Assembly (NCBI RefSeq): GCF_010894435.1
Contig: NZ_JAAIXZ010000024.1
Coordinates: 124,001-188,000, forward strand
DNA: 64,000 nucleotides
Source: Pyxidicoccus trucidator
GTDB lineage: Bacteria > Myxococcota > Myxococcia > Myxococcales > Myxococcaceae
Direction: 5' to 3'
How positions within the stretch are numbered: the first letter of the stretch is position 1; every line of letters begins with the position of its first letter. The notes beneath the pieces are model-generated. The model searched no databases. It was not told where the DNA came from and saw only the letters and a program-made list of their open reading frames with translations. Position numbers and translations under genes: made by a program. This document shows positions 26,936 to 35,719 of the stretch, piece after piece.

Positions 26936-27904
26936 CTATGCCGTGGGCTTCACTCCGGCAACCTCCCGGAAATAGGCAATGGTCTCCTTCAGACCGTCTT
27001 CCAGGAGCACCTTCGGCTCCCAGCCCAGCAGCGTGCGGGCACGGGTGATGTCCGGCTGCCGCTGCTTCGGATCATCCTTGGGCAGGGGCTTCTCGATGAT
27101 CTTCCCGCCGCCGCCCGCGGCCACGCGCACCGCCTCCGCGAACTGGCGGATGGTCATCTCGCGCGGGTTGCCGACATTCACGGGGCTCGTCTCGTCCGAG
27201 AGCATCAGCCGCACCAGCCCGTCCACCAGGTCCTTCACGTAGCAGAATGAGCGCGTCTGGCTGCCGTCGCCGAAGACGGTGAAGTCCTCTCCCTTGAGCG
27301 CCTGGCCCACGAAGGCCGGCACCACGCGACCGTCGTTGAGGCGCATGCGCGGACCGTAGGTGTTGAAGATGCGGACGATGCGCACCTGCACGCCGCGGCT
27401 GCGGCCGTAGGCGGCGGTAATCGCCTCCGCGTAGCGCTTGGCCTCGTCGTACACCGAGCGCGGGCCGATGGGATTCACGTTGCCCCAGTAGTCCTCGCGC
27501 TGCGGGTGGACGAGCGGGTCGCCGTACACCTCGGAGGTGGAGGCCATGAGGAAGACGGCCTTGTTCGCCTCGGCCAGCTTCAGCCCGTTCTCCGTGCCGA
27601 TGGAGCCCACGCGCAGCGTCTCCAGCGGCAGCTCCGCGTAGTCGATGGGCGACGCCGGCGACGCCATGTTGAACACGTAGTCGACGGGGCCCTTCACGGG
27701 GATGCCCTCGACGATGTCCGCCTTCACGTACTCGAAGCCCTGGCGCCCGGTGAGCGTGCGCAGGTTCTGCTCGCTCCCGGTGATGAGGTTGTCCACCGCG
27801 ACCACGGACGCAGCGCCGTCGTCCAGCAGCCGCTCGCACAGGTGAGAACCGACGAAGCCCGCACCGCCGAGCACCACCACCCGCTTGCCACGAAAGCTCT
27901 TCAC
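26936..27904 (-). CDS. UDP-glucuronate decarboxylase (UDP-xylose synthase) family protein
   Basis: A 322-residue extended SDR. The NAD loop is [19 protein letters not shown]. The family-specific run [20 protein letters not shown], the [20 protein letters not shown] segment and the Tyr-Lys pair in [13 protein letters not shown] are those of UDP-xylose synthases. It likely makes UDP-xylose from UDP-glucuronate for surface polysaccharide. The GTG at 27904 has a GAGAGAGG purine run upstream. It sits between a small RHH protein and a second sugar epimerase, probably one transcript. Confidence 0.87.
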   Translation of the reverse strand: MKSFRGKRVVVLGGAGFVGSHLCERLLDDGAASVVAVDNLITGSEQNLRTLTGRQGFEYVKADIVEGIPVKGPVDYVFNMASPASPIDYAELPLETLRVGSIGTENGLKLAEANKAVFLMASTSEVYGDPLVHPQREDYWGNVNPIGPRSVYDEAKRYAEAITAAYGRSRGVQVRIVRIFNTYGPRMRLNDGRVVPAFVGQALKGEDFTVFGDGSQTRSFCYVKDLVDGLVRLMLSDETSPVNVGNPREMTIRQFAEAVRVAAGGGGKIIEKPLPKDDPKQRQPDITRARTLLGWEPKVLLEDGLKETIAYFREVAGVKPTA

Positions 27905-27918
27905 GTCACGCCTCTCTC

Positions 27919-28098
27919 TCACAGCTCGTCGAAGGTCACCTGACCGGGGAGCTGAGCCTTGTACTTCTCGAGTACCAGATCGATGCCCTGGCGGATGTAC
28001 TCGGCCACGGGAACCTTCGTCTTCTGGTTCAGCGCCTTGAGGAGCTCGTTCTGCTCCGGAGTGATGTAGATGGTGGTGCTGATCTTCTTTCGGGCCAT
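27919..28098 (-). CDS. Small ribbon-helix-helix protein
   Basis: A 59-residue protein, [20 protein letters not shown] at its start, followed by an [18 protein letters not shown] helix. The short beta strand [10 protein letters not shown] and two helices fit an RHH (MetJ/Arc/CopG) DNA-binding fold. The stop lies 14 bp before the UDP-xylose synthase start, so it may be an operon regulator. The longer open frame upstream lacks coding character. No toxin partner is adjacent, which argues against an antitoxin role. Confidence 0.75.
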   Translation of the reverse strand: MARKKISTTIYITPEQNELLKALNQKTKVPVAEYIRQGIDLVLEKYKAQLPGQVTFDEL

Positions 28099-28191
28099 GG
28101 CGATATGTGAAAATATATGAAGTGACGTGTCGCGCGAAAGCCTCTCGTGCACGCGGCGAGGCCCCGCCGCAGCGCCCCACCGGAGTCCTCC

Positions 28192-28827
28192 ATGCCACAG
28201 TCCAAGCGTCTGTTCTTCCTGGGTTTTCTGGCCGCGGGGGCCCTGGCCGGCTGCGCGGGCGGCAAATCGGCGGAGCGTGGCACGGGGGCTGAAGGGGCGG
28301 CCGCGGCGGGCCGGACGACGGGGGAGCCCATCCAACCGGGGCGCTCGGGCGACGAGCGGGTGGCGGAGCAGGACGTCAACGGCGACGGGAAACCGGACGT
28401 GTGGACGTACACCGTGCGCGATGAGAGCGCGCCCGAGTCGGACGGCTACCGCCGGGTGCGCCAGGAGCTGGACCTCAACTGGGACGGCCGCGTGGACCTG
28501 ACGCGCTACTTCGACGCCAACGGCGATCAGACGCGCGAGACGCTGGACCTGGACTACGACGGCAAGGTGGACGCCACCTACTTCTTCGAGAAGGGCGTCA
28601 ACACGCGCCGCGAGCGGGACGTCAACGGCGACGGCCGCGCGGACAGCTTCACCTTCTACGAGGGTGGCACGCTGGTGCGGAAGGAGCGCGACACCAACAC
28701 CGACGGCAAGGTGGACTACTGGGAGTACTGGGAGGGCGGCCAGGTGGACCGCATCGGCGAGGACCTGGACGGGGACGGCACCGTGGACAAGTGGACCCGC
28801 AACCCCAACAACGCGGCCCGCGAGTAG
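28192..28827 (+). CDS. Lipoprotein with repeated calcium-binding-like D-x-N-x-D-G motifs
   Basis: A 211-residue exported lipoprotein. The signal segment ends in the lipobox ALAGC near residue 20. After a short linker the protein repeats aspartate-rich loops about every 20-25 residues: [45 protein letters not shown] and DLDGDGTVD. These resemble EF-hand or thrombospondin-3 calcium loops. Aromatic strands such as [13 protein letters not shown] lie between them. It is probably outer-membrane anchored and calcium dependent, with unknown role. The ATG at 28192 follows CGGAG. It is divergent from the RHH gene across 93 bp. Confidence 0.8.
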   Translation: MPQSKRLFFLGFLAAGALAGCAGGKSAERGTGAEGAAAAGRTTGEPIQPGRSGDERVAEQDVNGDGKPDVWTYTVRDESAPESDGYRRVRQELDLNWDGRVDLTRYFDANGDQTRETLDLDYDGKVDATYFFEKGVNTRRERDVNGDGRADSFTFYEGGTLVRKERDTNTDGKVDYWEYWEGGQVDRIGEDLDGDGTVDKWTRNPNNAARE

Positions 28828-28855
28828 GACGCGGACCGCGCGGGACAGTCAGCGG

Positions 28856-29218
28856 CTACGGCTTGCTGGTGCCGGTGCGGCCGTACGAGTCCTCCAGCCG
28901 CACCACGTCGTCCAGCTCCGGGGTGCTGACCTCGAGGATGTTGCAGTCGGTCAGCGCCACCATGCGGTGCTTGGTGAGCGGCTTGATGTGGTAGCTCTCG
29001 CCGGGGTTCATCTCCCTCTCGATGAGCCCCTGGCCTTCATCGACGACGAAGAGCAGCTTCCCGCTCTGGACGTGGATCGTCTCGTCCTTCTGGTTGTGGA
29101 ACTGCAGGCTGAGCTTGTGGCCCTGCTTCACGTGCAGCAGCTTGCCCACGTAGCGCTCGGTGTGAGCCCAGATGAGCTCGTGTCCCCAGGGCTTCTCCAC
29201 CCGCCTCGTCGTCGTCAT
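28856..29218 (-). CDS. Small cupin protein (mannose-6-phosphate isomerase-like)
   Basis: A 120-residue single-domain cupin. EKPWGHELIWAHTERYVGKL, LSLQFHNQKDETIHVQSGKL and PLTKHRMVALTD supply the metal-binding histidines and glutamate. The pattern resembles the C-terminal cupin of type II phosphomannose isomerase/GDP-mannose pyrophosphorylase, but the pyrophosphorylase domain is absent. It may isomerise or bind a sugar phosphate. It starts 27 bp after the SPOR protein gene and is likely co-transcribed. Confidence 0.82.
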   Translation of the reverse strand: MTTTRRVEKPWGHELIWAHTERYVGKLLHVKQGHKLSLQFHNQKDETIHVQSGKLLFVVDEGQGLIEREMNPGESYHIKPLTKHRMVALTDCNILEVSTPELDDVVRLEDSYGRTGTSKP

Positions 29219-29245
29219 GATGCTTACCGTCTTCCTCGCCCTGCT

Positions 29246-30160
29246 CTAGTTCGTGCCGGCCACGAAGGCGTCGAGCTGGGTCTCACGCTTGAAGTCTGCC
29301 AGATACCGGCTGGCCGTATCCTTGGAGGCGAAGCTGCCCATCCGGACGCGATACCACGTGCCCTTTCCGGGCACCTCGGCGGCCAGGATATAGGGGGCAT
29401 AGCCCTTGTCGCGCAACCGGGCGGCGAAGCGGTCGGCCTCCTGGCGGTCCTGGGAGGCGGAGATCTGGAGGGTGAAGGCCCCACCCTTCACGGCCTGGGC
29501 GGGCGGCTGGGCGGCACGGGCGATGGCCTCCTTCAGCGTCCCACCCTCCTTGTTCGTGGTGCGCGTGGGGACGGCCGCGACTTCCACCTTGCCCGACACC
29601 GGCACGGCCTTGACCACCGGCTCCACCTTGACGGGCTCGGGCTTCACGGGCTCGGGCTTCACGGGCTCCGGCTTCTGGGCCACGGCGGTGGGCGCGGTAG
29701 GCGCGCTGGGAGCCTCGGCGGCAACGACAGTCTCGGCCTCCTCCTCGGGCTCCTCGGGGGGCAATTCGCCCGTGTCCGGGTCCGGGGTGGGCGCGAGCTT
29801 GGGGAGCGGCGCCGCGGCAACGGGCTTCTGAGCCGGAGCGGGCGCGGCGGCGGCGGGCTTCGGAGCCGGCTTGGGCGCGGCGGCGACGGGCTCGGCGGCG
29901 GCCTTGCGGGTCAGCTCGTCCTGGAAGGTGAGCGGCGAGTCCTTCTGCACGTCCTGGAGCGCCTGCGCATTCGCGTCCAGCGCGGAGAGCAGGTCCGGAG
30001 CGCTGGCCGTCTGGGCGTTGCCCGCCAGCTTCTTGCCGACGACGACTCCCAGGACGAAGACGGCGCCCATGACGACGATGCCGGCGATCAGCAGGCTGAC
30101 GATCTGCCTGTTGTCCAGGGAGACGTCGAACTTCTCCTTCATCCGGTGGGCGTCACGCAT
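29246..30160 (-). CDS. SPOR-domain membrane protein with proline/alanine-rich linker
   Basis: A 304-residue single-pass inner-membrane protein. A transmembrane helix (IVSLLIAGIVVMGAVFVLGV) lies about 20 residues in. It is followed by a long alanine/proline/glutamate-rich linker with repeated KPEPV units, then a C-terminal SPOR domain (FTLQISASQDRQEADRFAAR to WYRVRMGSFASKDTASRYL). SPOR domains bind denuded peptidoglycan at division septa, so the protein probably acts at the cell wall during division. I start at ATG 30160; ATG 30142 is an alternative six residues in. The SPOR glutamine and RVRMG strand are intact. Confidence 0.88.
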   Translation of the reverse strand: MRDAHRMKEKFDVSLDNRQIVSLLIAGIVVMGAVFVLGVVVGKKLAGNAQTASAPDLLSALDANAQALQDVQKDSPLTFQDELTRKAAAEPVAAAPKPAPKPAAAAPAPAQKPVAAAPLPKLAPTPDPDTGELPPEEPEEEAETVVAAEAPSAPTAPTAVAQKPEPVKPEPVKPEPVKVEPVVKAVPVSGKVEVAAVPTRTTNKEGGTLKEAIARAAQPPAQAVKGGAFTLQISASQDRQEADRFAARLRDKGYAPYILAAEVPGKGTWYRVRMGSFASKDTASRYLADFKRETQLDAFVAGTN

Positions 30161-30294
30161 GGCTTGGAAGTCCTCGGGCGCGGACGCAGCGGGCCACACG
30201 ATTCCGTGTTGCGGCCTGTAGCGTCGGCATGGAGGGCAAGGTACGCCCCACCCCCGAACGGGTCAAATTCACGGAAGCGGTTCCTCTGGCGATG

Positions 30295-30732
30295 TCAACC
30301 CGTGGCGGGCGTGGCGAACGCGGACGTCGCGGACAGTGGCGGGGGGGCGAGCGAGCCAGGTGCTTCCGCGGGCGGGACGAGCGGCACGGCGGCGAGCGAG
30401 GTGAGCGCCTCGGCGGGAGGGGCGAGCGTCACGGGCGCGGGCTCCTCGGCGGGAGGCGCGTTGAGTCGCTCGCGCAGCTCCTTGCCGGCGGCGAAGGACA
30501 GCGTCCGGCGCTCGGGCACGGCGACGCTCTTCCCCGTCTTCGGGTTGCGGCCCGTGCGCGCGCGGCGCGTGCGGACGGAGAAGACGCCGAAGCCGCGCAG
30601 CTCGATGCGCTTGCCGGCCACCAGGGACCGACACATGCAGTCGAAGACGGCATGGACGATGGCCTCCACCTCACGCCGGGGGACGTGCGGGGCACGCGCC
30701 ACGATGCGCTCGATGAGCTCACTCCTCGTCAT
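30295..30732 (-). CDS. HU/IHF-family DNA-binding protein with Pro/Ala tail
   Basis: A 145-residue protein. Residues 1-92 are a complete HU/IHF fold: MTRSELIERIVARAPHVPRR, ELRGFGVFSVRTRRARTGRN, PKTGKSVAVPERRTLSFAAG. The DNA-intercalating proline region RNPKTGK is present. A 50-residue C-terminal tail of proline, alanine and serine follows, unlike ordinary 90-residue HU proteins. It probably bends DNA like IHF; the tail's role is unknown. An A/T-poor gap of about 130 bp separates it from the SPOR gene, so separate transcription is possible. Confidence 0.9.
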   Translation of the reverse strand: MTRSELIERIVARAPHVPRREVEAIVHAVFDCMCRSLVAGKRIELRGFGVFSVRTRRARTGRNPKTGKSVAVPERRTLSFAAGKELRERLNAPPAEEPAPVTLAPPAEALTSLAAVPLVPPAEAPGSLAPPPLSATSAFATPATG

Positions 30733-30811
30733 CGCACACCTCTCAACCTGGAGGGACGGGCGACTCTACAGAAAGCAGGCCCGCCAGGACAAACCACCCC
30801 TCCCCGCGGGG

Positions 30812-31591
30812 CTAGCGGAAGCTGAGGTCCGCTGGGCCCTCCACCTCGATTTCCCGGCCCGTCACCGAGCGCAGCACCACCTCGGCGCCGTCTGGAACCA
30901 GCAGGCGCACAGTGCGGCCCAGCGGCACCTCGCGGTCCTCCAGCAGCACGGCGGTGGCGAGGTCGTCCGTCTCCGCCACCACGAAGCCGTCCTCCACGGT
31001 GGCCACCAGCCCGCCCTCCCCCAGCTCGCCCGCGTGGATGAAGGGCACCTTCGGCCGGAGCGGTGGCGGGGGCAGCGGCTGGCGGGGCCCCTCCTGCGCC
31101 GAGCCGGAGCCCAGCTTCTGGATGCCGTTGGGCGTGAAGAAGGCCACGAGGTATTCGGCGTTGCTGTAGGTGCCCTGCTGGGCCTGGGCGGACGCGGGCG
31201 TCACCTGCACCTGGGTGTAACGCGCGGCGACAATGCGCAGCGGAGGGGGGGCCTCCTGGACCTCGCCCTCCTCCCAGCGGCGGGAAGGCAGGTTGACGCC
31301 GTGGAGCTTCGCCTCGTCCGCGTCGCCGACCTCCAGCGTGTCGCCTTCCTCCAGGAAGCGCAGGCCGCCGCCGAAGTACTCGAGCACCGCGGGCCCGGTG
31401 GCGGTGAGCTGCTCATGCGCGAGGAGCTGGGCCCCGACGGCGACGGGGCGCTGCTCCTTGCCCTCGGTGCGCATCACCGGAGCGCCCGCGGCGAGCAGTC
31501 CGGCGATGGGCTTGTCCGAGCGCTCCTTGCACCCCGAGGCGAACCCCAGGGCGACGGCCACGAGCAGGCACTCCACCAGGCGCTGCGCCAT
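30812..31591 (-). CDS. Putative lipoprotein of unknown function
   Basis: A 259-residue protein. The N-terminus has a hydrophobic signal ending in the lipobox GFASGC near residue 21. The body is beta-rich with several short VGAQLLA/VRLLVPDGAEV-type strands, and a central proline run (LPPPPLRPKVP). Parts such as GPAVLEYFGGGLRFLEEGDT resemble FecR-like beta-strand repeats, but I cannot assign a family. It lies 27 bp after the mnmA stop on the same strand and may be co-transcribed. Confidence 0.72.
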   Translation of the reverse strand: MAQRLVECLLVAVALGFASGCKERSDKPIAGLLAAGAPVMRTEGKEQRPVAVGAQLLAHEQLTATGPAVLEYFGGGLRFLEEGDTLEVGDADEAKLHGVNLPSRRWEEGEVQEAPPPLRIVAARYTQVQVTPASAQAQQGTYSNAEYLVAFFTPNGIQKLGSGSAQEGPRQPLPPPPLRPKVPFIHAGELGEGGLVATVEDGFVVAETDDLATAVLLEDREVPLGRTVRLLVPDGAEVVLRSVTGREIEVEGPADLSFR

Positions 31592-31618
31592 GACCGGCTC
31601 CCTCGGGGTGACGCGGGG

Positions 31619-32665
31619 TCAGACGATCCAACCACCGCCGAGCACACGGTCCTGATGGTAGACCACCGCGGCCTGTCCTGGCGTCACGGCGCGCGCGGGA
31701 GCGTCCAGCTTCACGGAGACGAGCCCATGCGGGGACACGTGCACGCGGCCCGGAGCCCCCGCGTGGCGGTGGCGGATGCGGACCTCCACGGCCTGCTCGG
31801 GCGGGGGCGGCGCGTCCACCCAGTGGGGCTGGAGCAGGCCGAAGTTGTCCCGGCCAGTGCCCTCGGCGGGGCCCACGACGACGCGGTGGGACTCCGGCTC
31901 CAGGCGCTGGACGTAGCGCGCCTCGCCGCCGCCCAGGTTGAGGCCCTTGCGCTGGCCCACGGTGTAGCGGTGGATGCCCTGGTGCGTACCGAGCACCTGG
32001 CCCTCGGTGTCGACAATCTCGCCCGCGGGCTGGGGCCCGGCGACCTTCTCCACGAAGCCGGCGTAGTCACCGTCGGGCACGAAGCAGATCTCCATGCTCT
32101 CGGGCTTCTGGCTGGTGACGAGGCCATGGCGCTCGGCGACGGCGCGGACCTCGGCCTTCGTCAGGTGACCCACGGGGAAGTGGAGGTCGCGCAGCTCATC
32201 CTGGCCGAGCGTGAAGAGGAAGTAGCTCTGGTCCTTCGCGGTGTCGACGGCGCGGCGCAGGACGTAGCGGCCGTCCACCTCCTCCACGCGCGCGTAGTGG
32301 CCGGTGGCCAGGCGGGCGCCGAGCGCGCGGGCGCGCTTGAGGAGGAAGTTGAACTTCACGTCGCGGTTGCAAGCGACGCAGGGGATGGGCGTGCGGCCCC
32401 CGAGGTAGGACTGGACGAAGGGGTTGATGACGCGGTCCTGGAAGATCTCCTCCGCGTTGGCCACGTAGAAGGGAATCCCCAGCGACTGGGCCACGGCCCG
32501 CGCGTCGTCGATGTCGTCCGGGCTGCAGCAGCTCCCACACTTCGCCTTGCCCTCGTAGGACCAGACGCGCAGGGTGATGCCGATGACCTCATGGCCCTGC
32601 TCCTTGAGCAGGGCGGCGGCGGCCGAGGAATCCACCCCGCCGCTCATGGCTACGACGACTCGCAT
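31619..32665 (-). CDS. mnmA: tRNA-specific 2-thiouridylase MnmA
   Basis: A 348-residue enzyme that thiolates the wobble uridine of tRNA-Lys, -Glu and -Gln. The PP-loop is [16 protein letters not shown] at the N-terminus. The catalytic cysteines lie in [11 protein letters not shown] and [24 protein letters not shown] and [10 protein letters not shown] are also typical. ATG at 32665 follows GGAAGGAG at good spacing. An extra CGSCC cluster near residue 43 is unusual for E. coli-type MnmA and could hint at a metal or Fe-S site. Confidence 0.95.
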   Translation of the reverse strand: MRVVVAMSGGVDSSAAAALLKEQGHEVIGITLRVWSYEGKAKCGSCCSPDDIDDARAVAQSLGIPFYVANAEEIFQDRVINPFVQSYLGGRTPIPCVACNRDVKFNFLLKRARALGARLATGHYARVEEVDGRYVLRRAVDTAKDQSYFLFTLGQDELRDLHFPVGHLTKAEVRAVAERHGLVTSQKPESMEICFVPDGDYAGFVEKVAGPQPAGEIVDTEGQVLGTHQGIHRYTVGQRKGLNLGGGEARYVQRLEPESHRVVVGPAEGTGRDNFGLLQPHWVDAPPPPEQAVEVRIRHRHAGAPGRVHVSPHGLVSVKLDAPARAVTPGQAAVVYHQDRVLGGGWIV

Positions 32666-32873
32666 GGTGCTCCTTCCTACACGCCCTGACGTCCGGGCGC
32701 ACGCGGGAGGACGCCCGGGCGGCCCCTTTCCCGACATGCGCCCTCGTAGGGGAACATCCGGAGCCGGGGGTGGACCGCTCCGGACGTGTCGGTAGACCCG
32801 GACGAGGCTGCTCCCCTGCCCCACCGCCAGCGGGCTCAGCGCCCGGCGCAGGCCCATCAGCAGCGGGCCGGGC

Positions 32874-34142
32874 TCAGCGTCCGGAGCGGGCCTGCCAGTC
32901 CTTCAGCCGGGCCTTCAGCGTGTCGGCCGTGTTCAGGCCCGGGTCATCCAGCACGGACTCCAGGAGGAAGCGGGTGGCCTCGCCGACGATGGGGGACGGC
33001 CCCACGCCCAGGGTGGCCATGATGTCGCCTCCCGTGAGCGCGAGCTCCTTCGCGCTCAGCGGAGGCTTCGCGGCGGCGAGCGCCTCCAGCCGGGCGAAGA
33101 GGGCTTCGACCTCCGGCAGCCGGTCCGGCTCGCGGACCTGGACGCGGGCGCGGACCACGGCAATCAACTGCGGGAGCTGCGGCAGTCCCACCCGGGCCAG
33201 GAGCCTGCGGAGCGCGGGGTCCGACTCCCCCACCCGCGCCTCCAGTTTCGCGTGCTCCACGAGGATCGCGACGAGGTCGGCGACCTTGTTGGGGAACTTG
33301 AGGCGCAGGCCGATATCACGGGCCTGGGTGCGGTCCACGAGGTCCGCGAGCAGCACGGCCATGCGGACCTCCACGTCGACGGGCGAGGCCTGCACGGCGG
33401 CGCGCGCCTGGCGGGCGGCCTCGGGCGTCGCGCGCGCCAGCTCGGGCAGGAAGACATCCAGCAGCCCGGTGGCCGCGAGCAGCTCCAGTCCCAGCTCGGC
33501 ACGGGGGGTGTGGAGCAGCTTCACCAGCTCGTCATGGATGCGCTCGAAGGCCACCTTCCGGAAGACGGAGAGCGTGGTGGGGATGGCGTCACGCGTCGCC
33601 GGGTCCAGGGAGAAGCCGAGCACCGCGGCGAAACGCACGGCTCGCAGGGGGCGGAGCCCGTCCTCGGAGAAGCGCTCCAGGGCCGACCCCACACAGCGGA
33701 TGAGCTGGGCCTTGAGGTCGGATTGCCCGCCGAAGGGGTCCACCAGCTCGCGGTCCACCGGGTTGTAGGCCATCGCGTTGATGGTGAAGTCGCGGCGGGA
33801 CAGGTCCTTGACGATGTCGCGCTCGAAGGCGACGGAGCTGGGCCGGCGCCCGTCGTGGTAGTCGCCCTCGGAGCGGAACGTCGTCACCTCCACGTGGGTG
33901 CCACCCTGGACGACGGTGACGGTGCCGTGCTGGATGCCGGTGGGGATGACCTTGCGGAAGGCGCGTTGGACTTCCTCGGGCAGCGCGCTGGTCGCCACAT
34001 CGAAGTCCTTGGGGGGCACGAGGCGCACCATGTCCCGGACGCAGCCGCCCACGAGGTACACGGCATGGCCCAGCTCGCGCAGCCGGGCGATGACCTCGAG
34101 CACGGGCTTGGGGATGTCTGCGTTGTGGAGGTTGGCGATCAT
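32874..34142 (-). CDS. cca: CCA tRNA nucleotidyltransferase / poly(A) polymerase family
   Basis: A 422-residue class II nucleotidyltransferase. The N-terminal [20 protein letters not shown] continues into DVATSALP, which gives the two catalytic aspartates. [13 protein letters not shown] and [20 protein letters not shown] match the family core. The C-terminal half is helical and lacks an HD phosphohydrolase signature that I can see. It adds or repairs CCA ends; the tRNA-Arg gene in this window has no encoded CCA, so such an activity is needed. A PcnB-type polymerase cannot be excluded. ATG at 34142. Confidence 0.87.
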   Translation of the reverse strand: MIANLHNADIPKPVLEVIARLRELGHAVYLVGGCVRDMVRLVPPKDFDVATSALPEEVQRAFRKVIPTGIQHGTVTVVQGGTHVEVTTFRSEGDYHDGRRPSSVAFERDIVKDLSRRDFTINAMAYNPVDRELVDPFGGQSDLKAQLIRCVGSALERFSEDGLRPLRAVRFAAVLGFSLDPATRDAIPTTLSVFRKVAFERIHDELVKLLHTPRAELGLELLAATGLLDVFLPELARATPEAARQARAAVQASPVDVEVRMAVLLADLVDRTQARDIGLRLKFPNKVADLVAILVEHAKLEARVGESDPALRRLLARVGLPQLPQLIAVVRARVQVREPDRLPEVEALFARLEALAAAKPPLSAKELALTGGDIMATLGVGPSPIVGEATRFLLESVLDDPGLNTADTLKARLKDWQARSGR

Positions 34143-34480
34143 CGATTCCGCGTTGTATCGGTGAGCCTCGCATAATCCAAGCCCGGGGCGTCGCCTTCCA
34201 GGGAGCGCCGGCGAGGCGCCGACCCGGGTCGAATCCCGCCGACGTCTCGGAGGCGTCGTTTGGTGAGCAGGACCTTCCCGCTGGACGTGGGCGCGTGCGT
34301 GAGGTGTGGGGCAGGCGGAGGGCCTGGGAGTCTGTCTTTCCCCGCAGGCAAAACGTCAGCGTCGCGAAGCTGACACCCTGCCCGGGGGCAAGCTGTGCAC
34401 GAAAGCCTCGCGTCTCCATGTTCCCGCGCTCGCTCGACGGGCATTTCATTGCCATGTCAGGCAATGGACGGGAGGCACTC
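34143..34480 (+). other. Long leader between cca and the beta-helix gene, with possible RNA structure
   Basis: This 338-bp divergent gap has no convincing gene. GCAGG (34346-34350) and CCTGC (34378-34382) could pair around an inner hairpin GTCAGC/GCTGAC (34359-34364, 34373-34378 region), giving a nested stem on the plus strand. Further on, CATTGCC/GGCAATG forms a hairpin just before the ribosome site. A superficial likeness to a c-di-GMP-I riboswitch (GGCAAAAC and ACGAAAGCC pieces) fails because the order and joining helices do not match. Confidence 0.4.
34447..34475 (+). promoter_or_regulatory. Hairpin next to the ribosome site of the beta-helix gene
   Basis: CATTGCC (34447-34453), loop ATGTCA, GGCAATG (34460-34466) is a perfect 7-bp stem ending three bases before GGGAGG (34470-34475), the ribosome site for ATG 34481. 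It could modulate translation or simply mark the leader. Confidence 0.45.
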
Positions 34481-35590
34481 ATGTCCAGACAGACACTCCA
34501 GCTACTGGCCCTGGTGGGCGCAATGTTGTTTCCGCCCCTGGCGAAGGCTGAACCCCAGGCGGAATGGAAGAGGACGCTCTTCGTCGCCAACAACGCAATT
34601 GACAGTAGGACTTGTGGCTCGAGAGCCCAGCCCTGCCGGTCCATCAGTCAAGCCATCGAGAATGCTCGTCATGGAGACCGGATAGTCGTCGGCCCCGGCC
34701 GTTACGGAGACTTGAACGCCGACGGCGACTTCAGCGACCCCGGCGACGAAGCGGCCGAGGTGTTGACGGGGTGCAGGTGCATGATCCTGATCGACAAGCG
34801 CCTCCAGATAGAATCGACGGACGGCGCGAAGGCCACCGTGCTCGATGCGAGCGGGGCCGTGCTGGATGTCGTCAACATCACCGCGAACGGCGTCATCTTC
34901 GGCGGAGATGGGAAGGGCTTCACCGTGACGGGGGCGCGCATGGTGACCGACGATGACGGTCTCGGACTGGATATCCTGGCAGCTCGCGACGTGCGTGTGA
35001 TTGACAACATTGCCCAGGGGAATCAGGCCACGGGTTTTCGCATCAATGGAAACCGTCAAACGGCCAGGGACAACTTCTCCATCGGCAATGGGACGGGATT
35101 CGACTGCGGGTCTGATGCGGAAGGAAACACCATCAAGGACAACGTCGCCCTCGCCAATACCGGCTACGGCTTCGCCATCTTTGGCTTGAATGACTCAATC
35201 GTGGAGAACAGGTCCATCGGCAACAAGGGCATCGGGTTCCTGCTCCTCTCCACGGACGCCTCGGGGTTCGAGTTCAAGGAGAACGAAGCCATCGGCAACA
35301 GGGGGCCGGGGGTCTGGGTGCAGGTGGGCGCGAACTTCAGGCTCCGCGGGAACGCCTTCTTCGGCAACCTGGGCGAGGCGACAGCCATCTTTCCGGCGGT
35401 TCCCAACTGTGGCGTGGGCAATGACTCCGGCAACACCGTCGACGCGACCCGCAACTACTGGGGAGCCCCCACCGGTCCCGGCCCGGACCCGGCCGATGAT
35501 GGGGGACGGGGGACCGTCTGTGACAGGAATGGCAGGACGCTCGTGACGCCCTTCGACCCCACGCCGAGCCTGCGTCACCTCGCTCCCTGA
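34481..35590 (+). CDS. Exported right-handed beta-helix repeat protein
   Basis: A 369-residue secreted protein. A Sec signal peptide runs from MSRQTLQLLALVGAM to a cleavage site after AKA. The mature part begins with KRTLFVANNAIDSRTCGSRA, SISQAIENARHGDRIVVGPG, the usual lead-in of pectate-lyase-like parallel beta-helices. Repeated NxxxxNxxxGN units follow (ARDNFSIGNGTGFDC, IKDNVALANTGYGFA, IVENRSIGNKGIGFL, FKENEAIGNRGPGVW). The end has NYWGAPTGPGPDPADDGG, common in this group. No catalytic residue is clear, so carbohydrate binding or cleavage is only suggested. Start ATG 34481 has GGGAGG five bases upstream. Confidence 0.85.
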   Translation: MSRQTLQLLALVGAMLFPPLAKAEPQAEWKRTLFVANNAIDSRTCGSRAQPCRSISQAIENARHGDRIVVGPGRYGDLNADGDFSDPGDEAAEVLTGCRCMILIDKRLQIESTDGAKATVLDASGAVLDVVNITANGVIFGGDGKGFTVTGARMVTDDDGLGLDILAARDVRVIDNIAQGNQATGFRINGNRQTARDNFSIGNGTGFDCGSDAEGNTIKDNVALANTGYGFAIFGLNDSIVENRSIGNKGIGFLLLSTDASGFEFKENEAIGNRGPGVWVQVGANFRLRGNAFFGNLGEATAIFPAVPNCGVGNDSGNTVDATRNYWGAPTGPGPDPADDGGRGTVCDRNGRTLVTPFDPTPSLRHLAP

Positions 35591-35719
35591 TGCGCATTTG
35601 AGCCACGTGGATGCGCTCCTTCCTGGAGCTGGAGCACCTCCGCCAGAGAGGATGGCTCACGGCTCCATGAGCCACATGGGCTACAGTCGCTACCCACTAT
35701 CCACCTCCCGGAGATGAAG

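Noticed and set aside
34330-34420. Possible c-di-GMP-I (GEMM) riboswitch
   Set aside because: GGCAAAAC and ACGAAAGCC fragments are present, but the hairpin between them and the closing helix do not fit the consensus.
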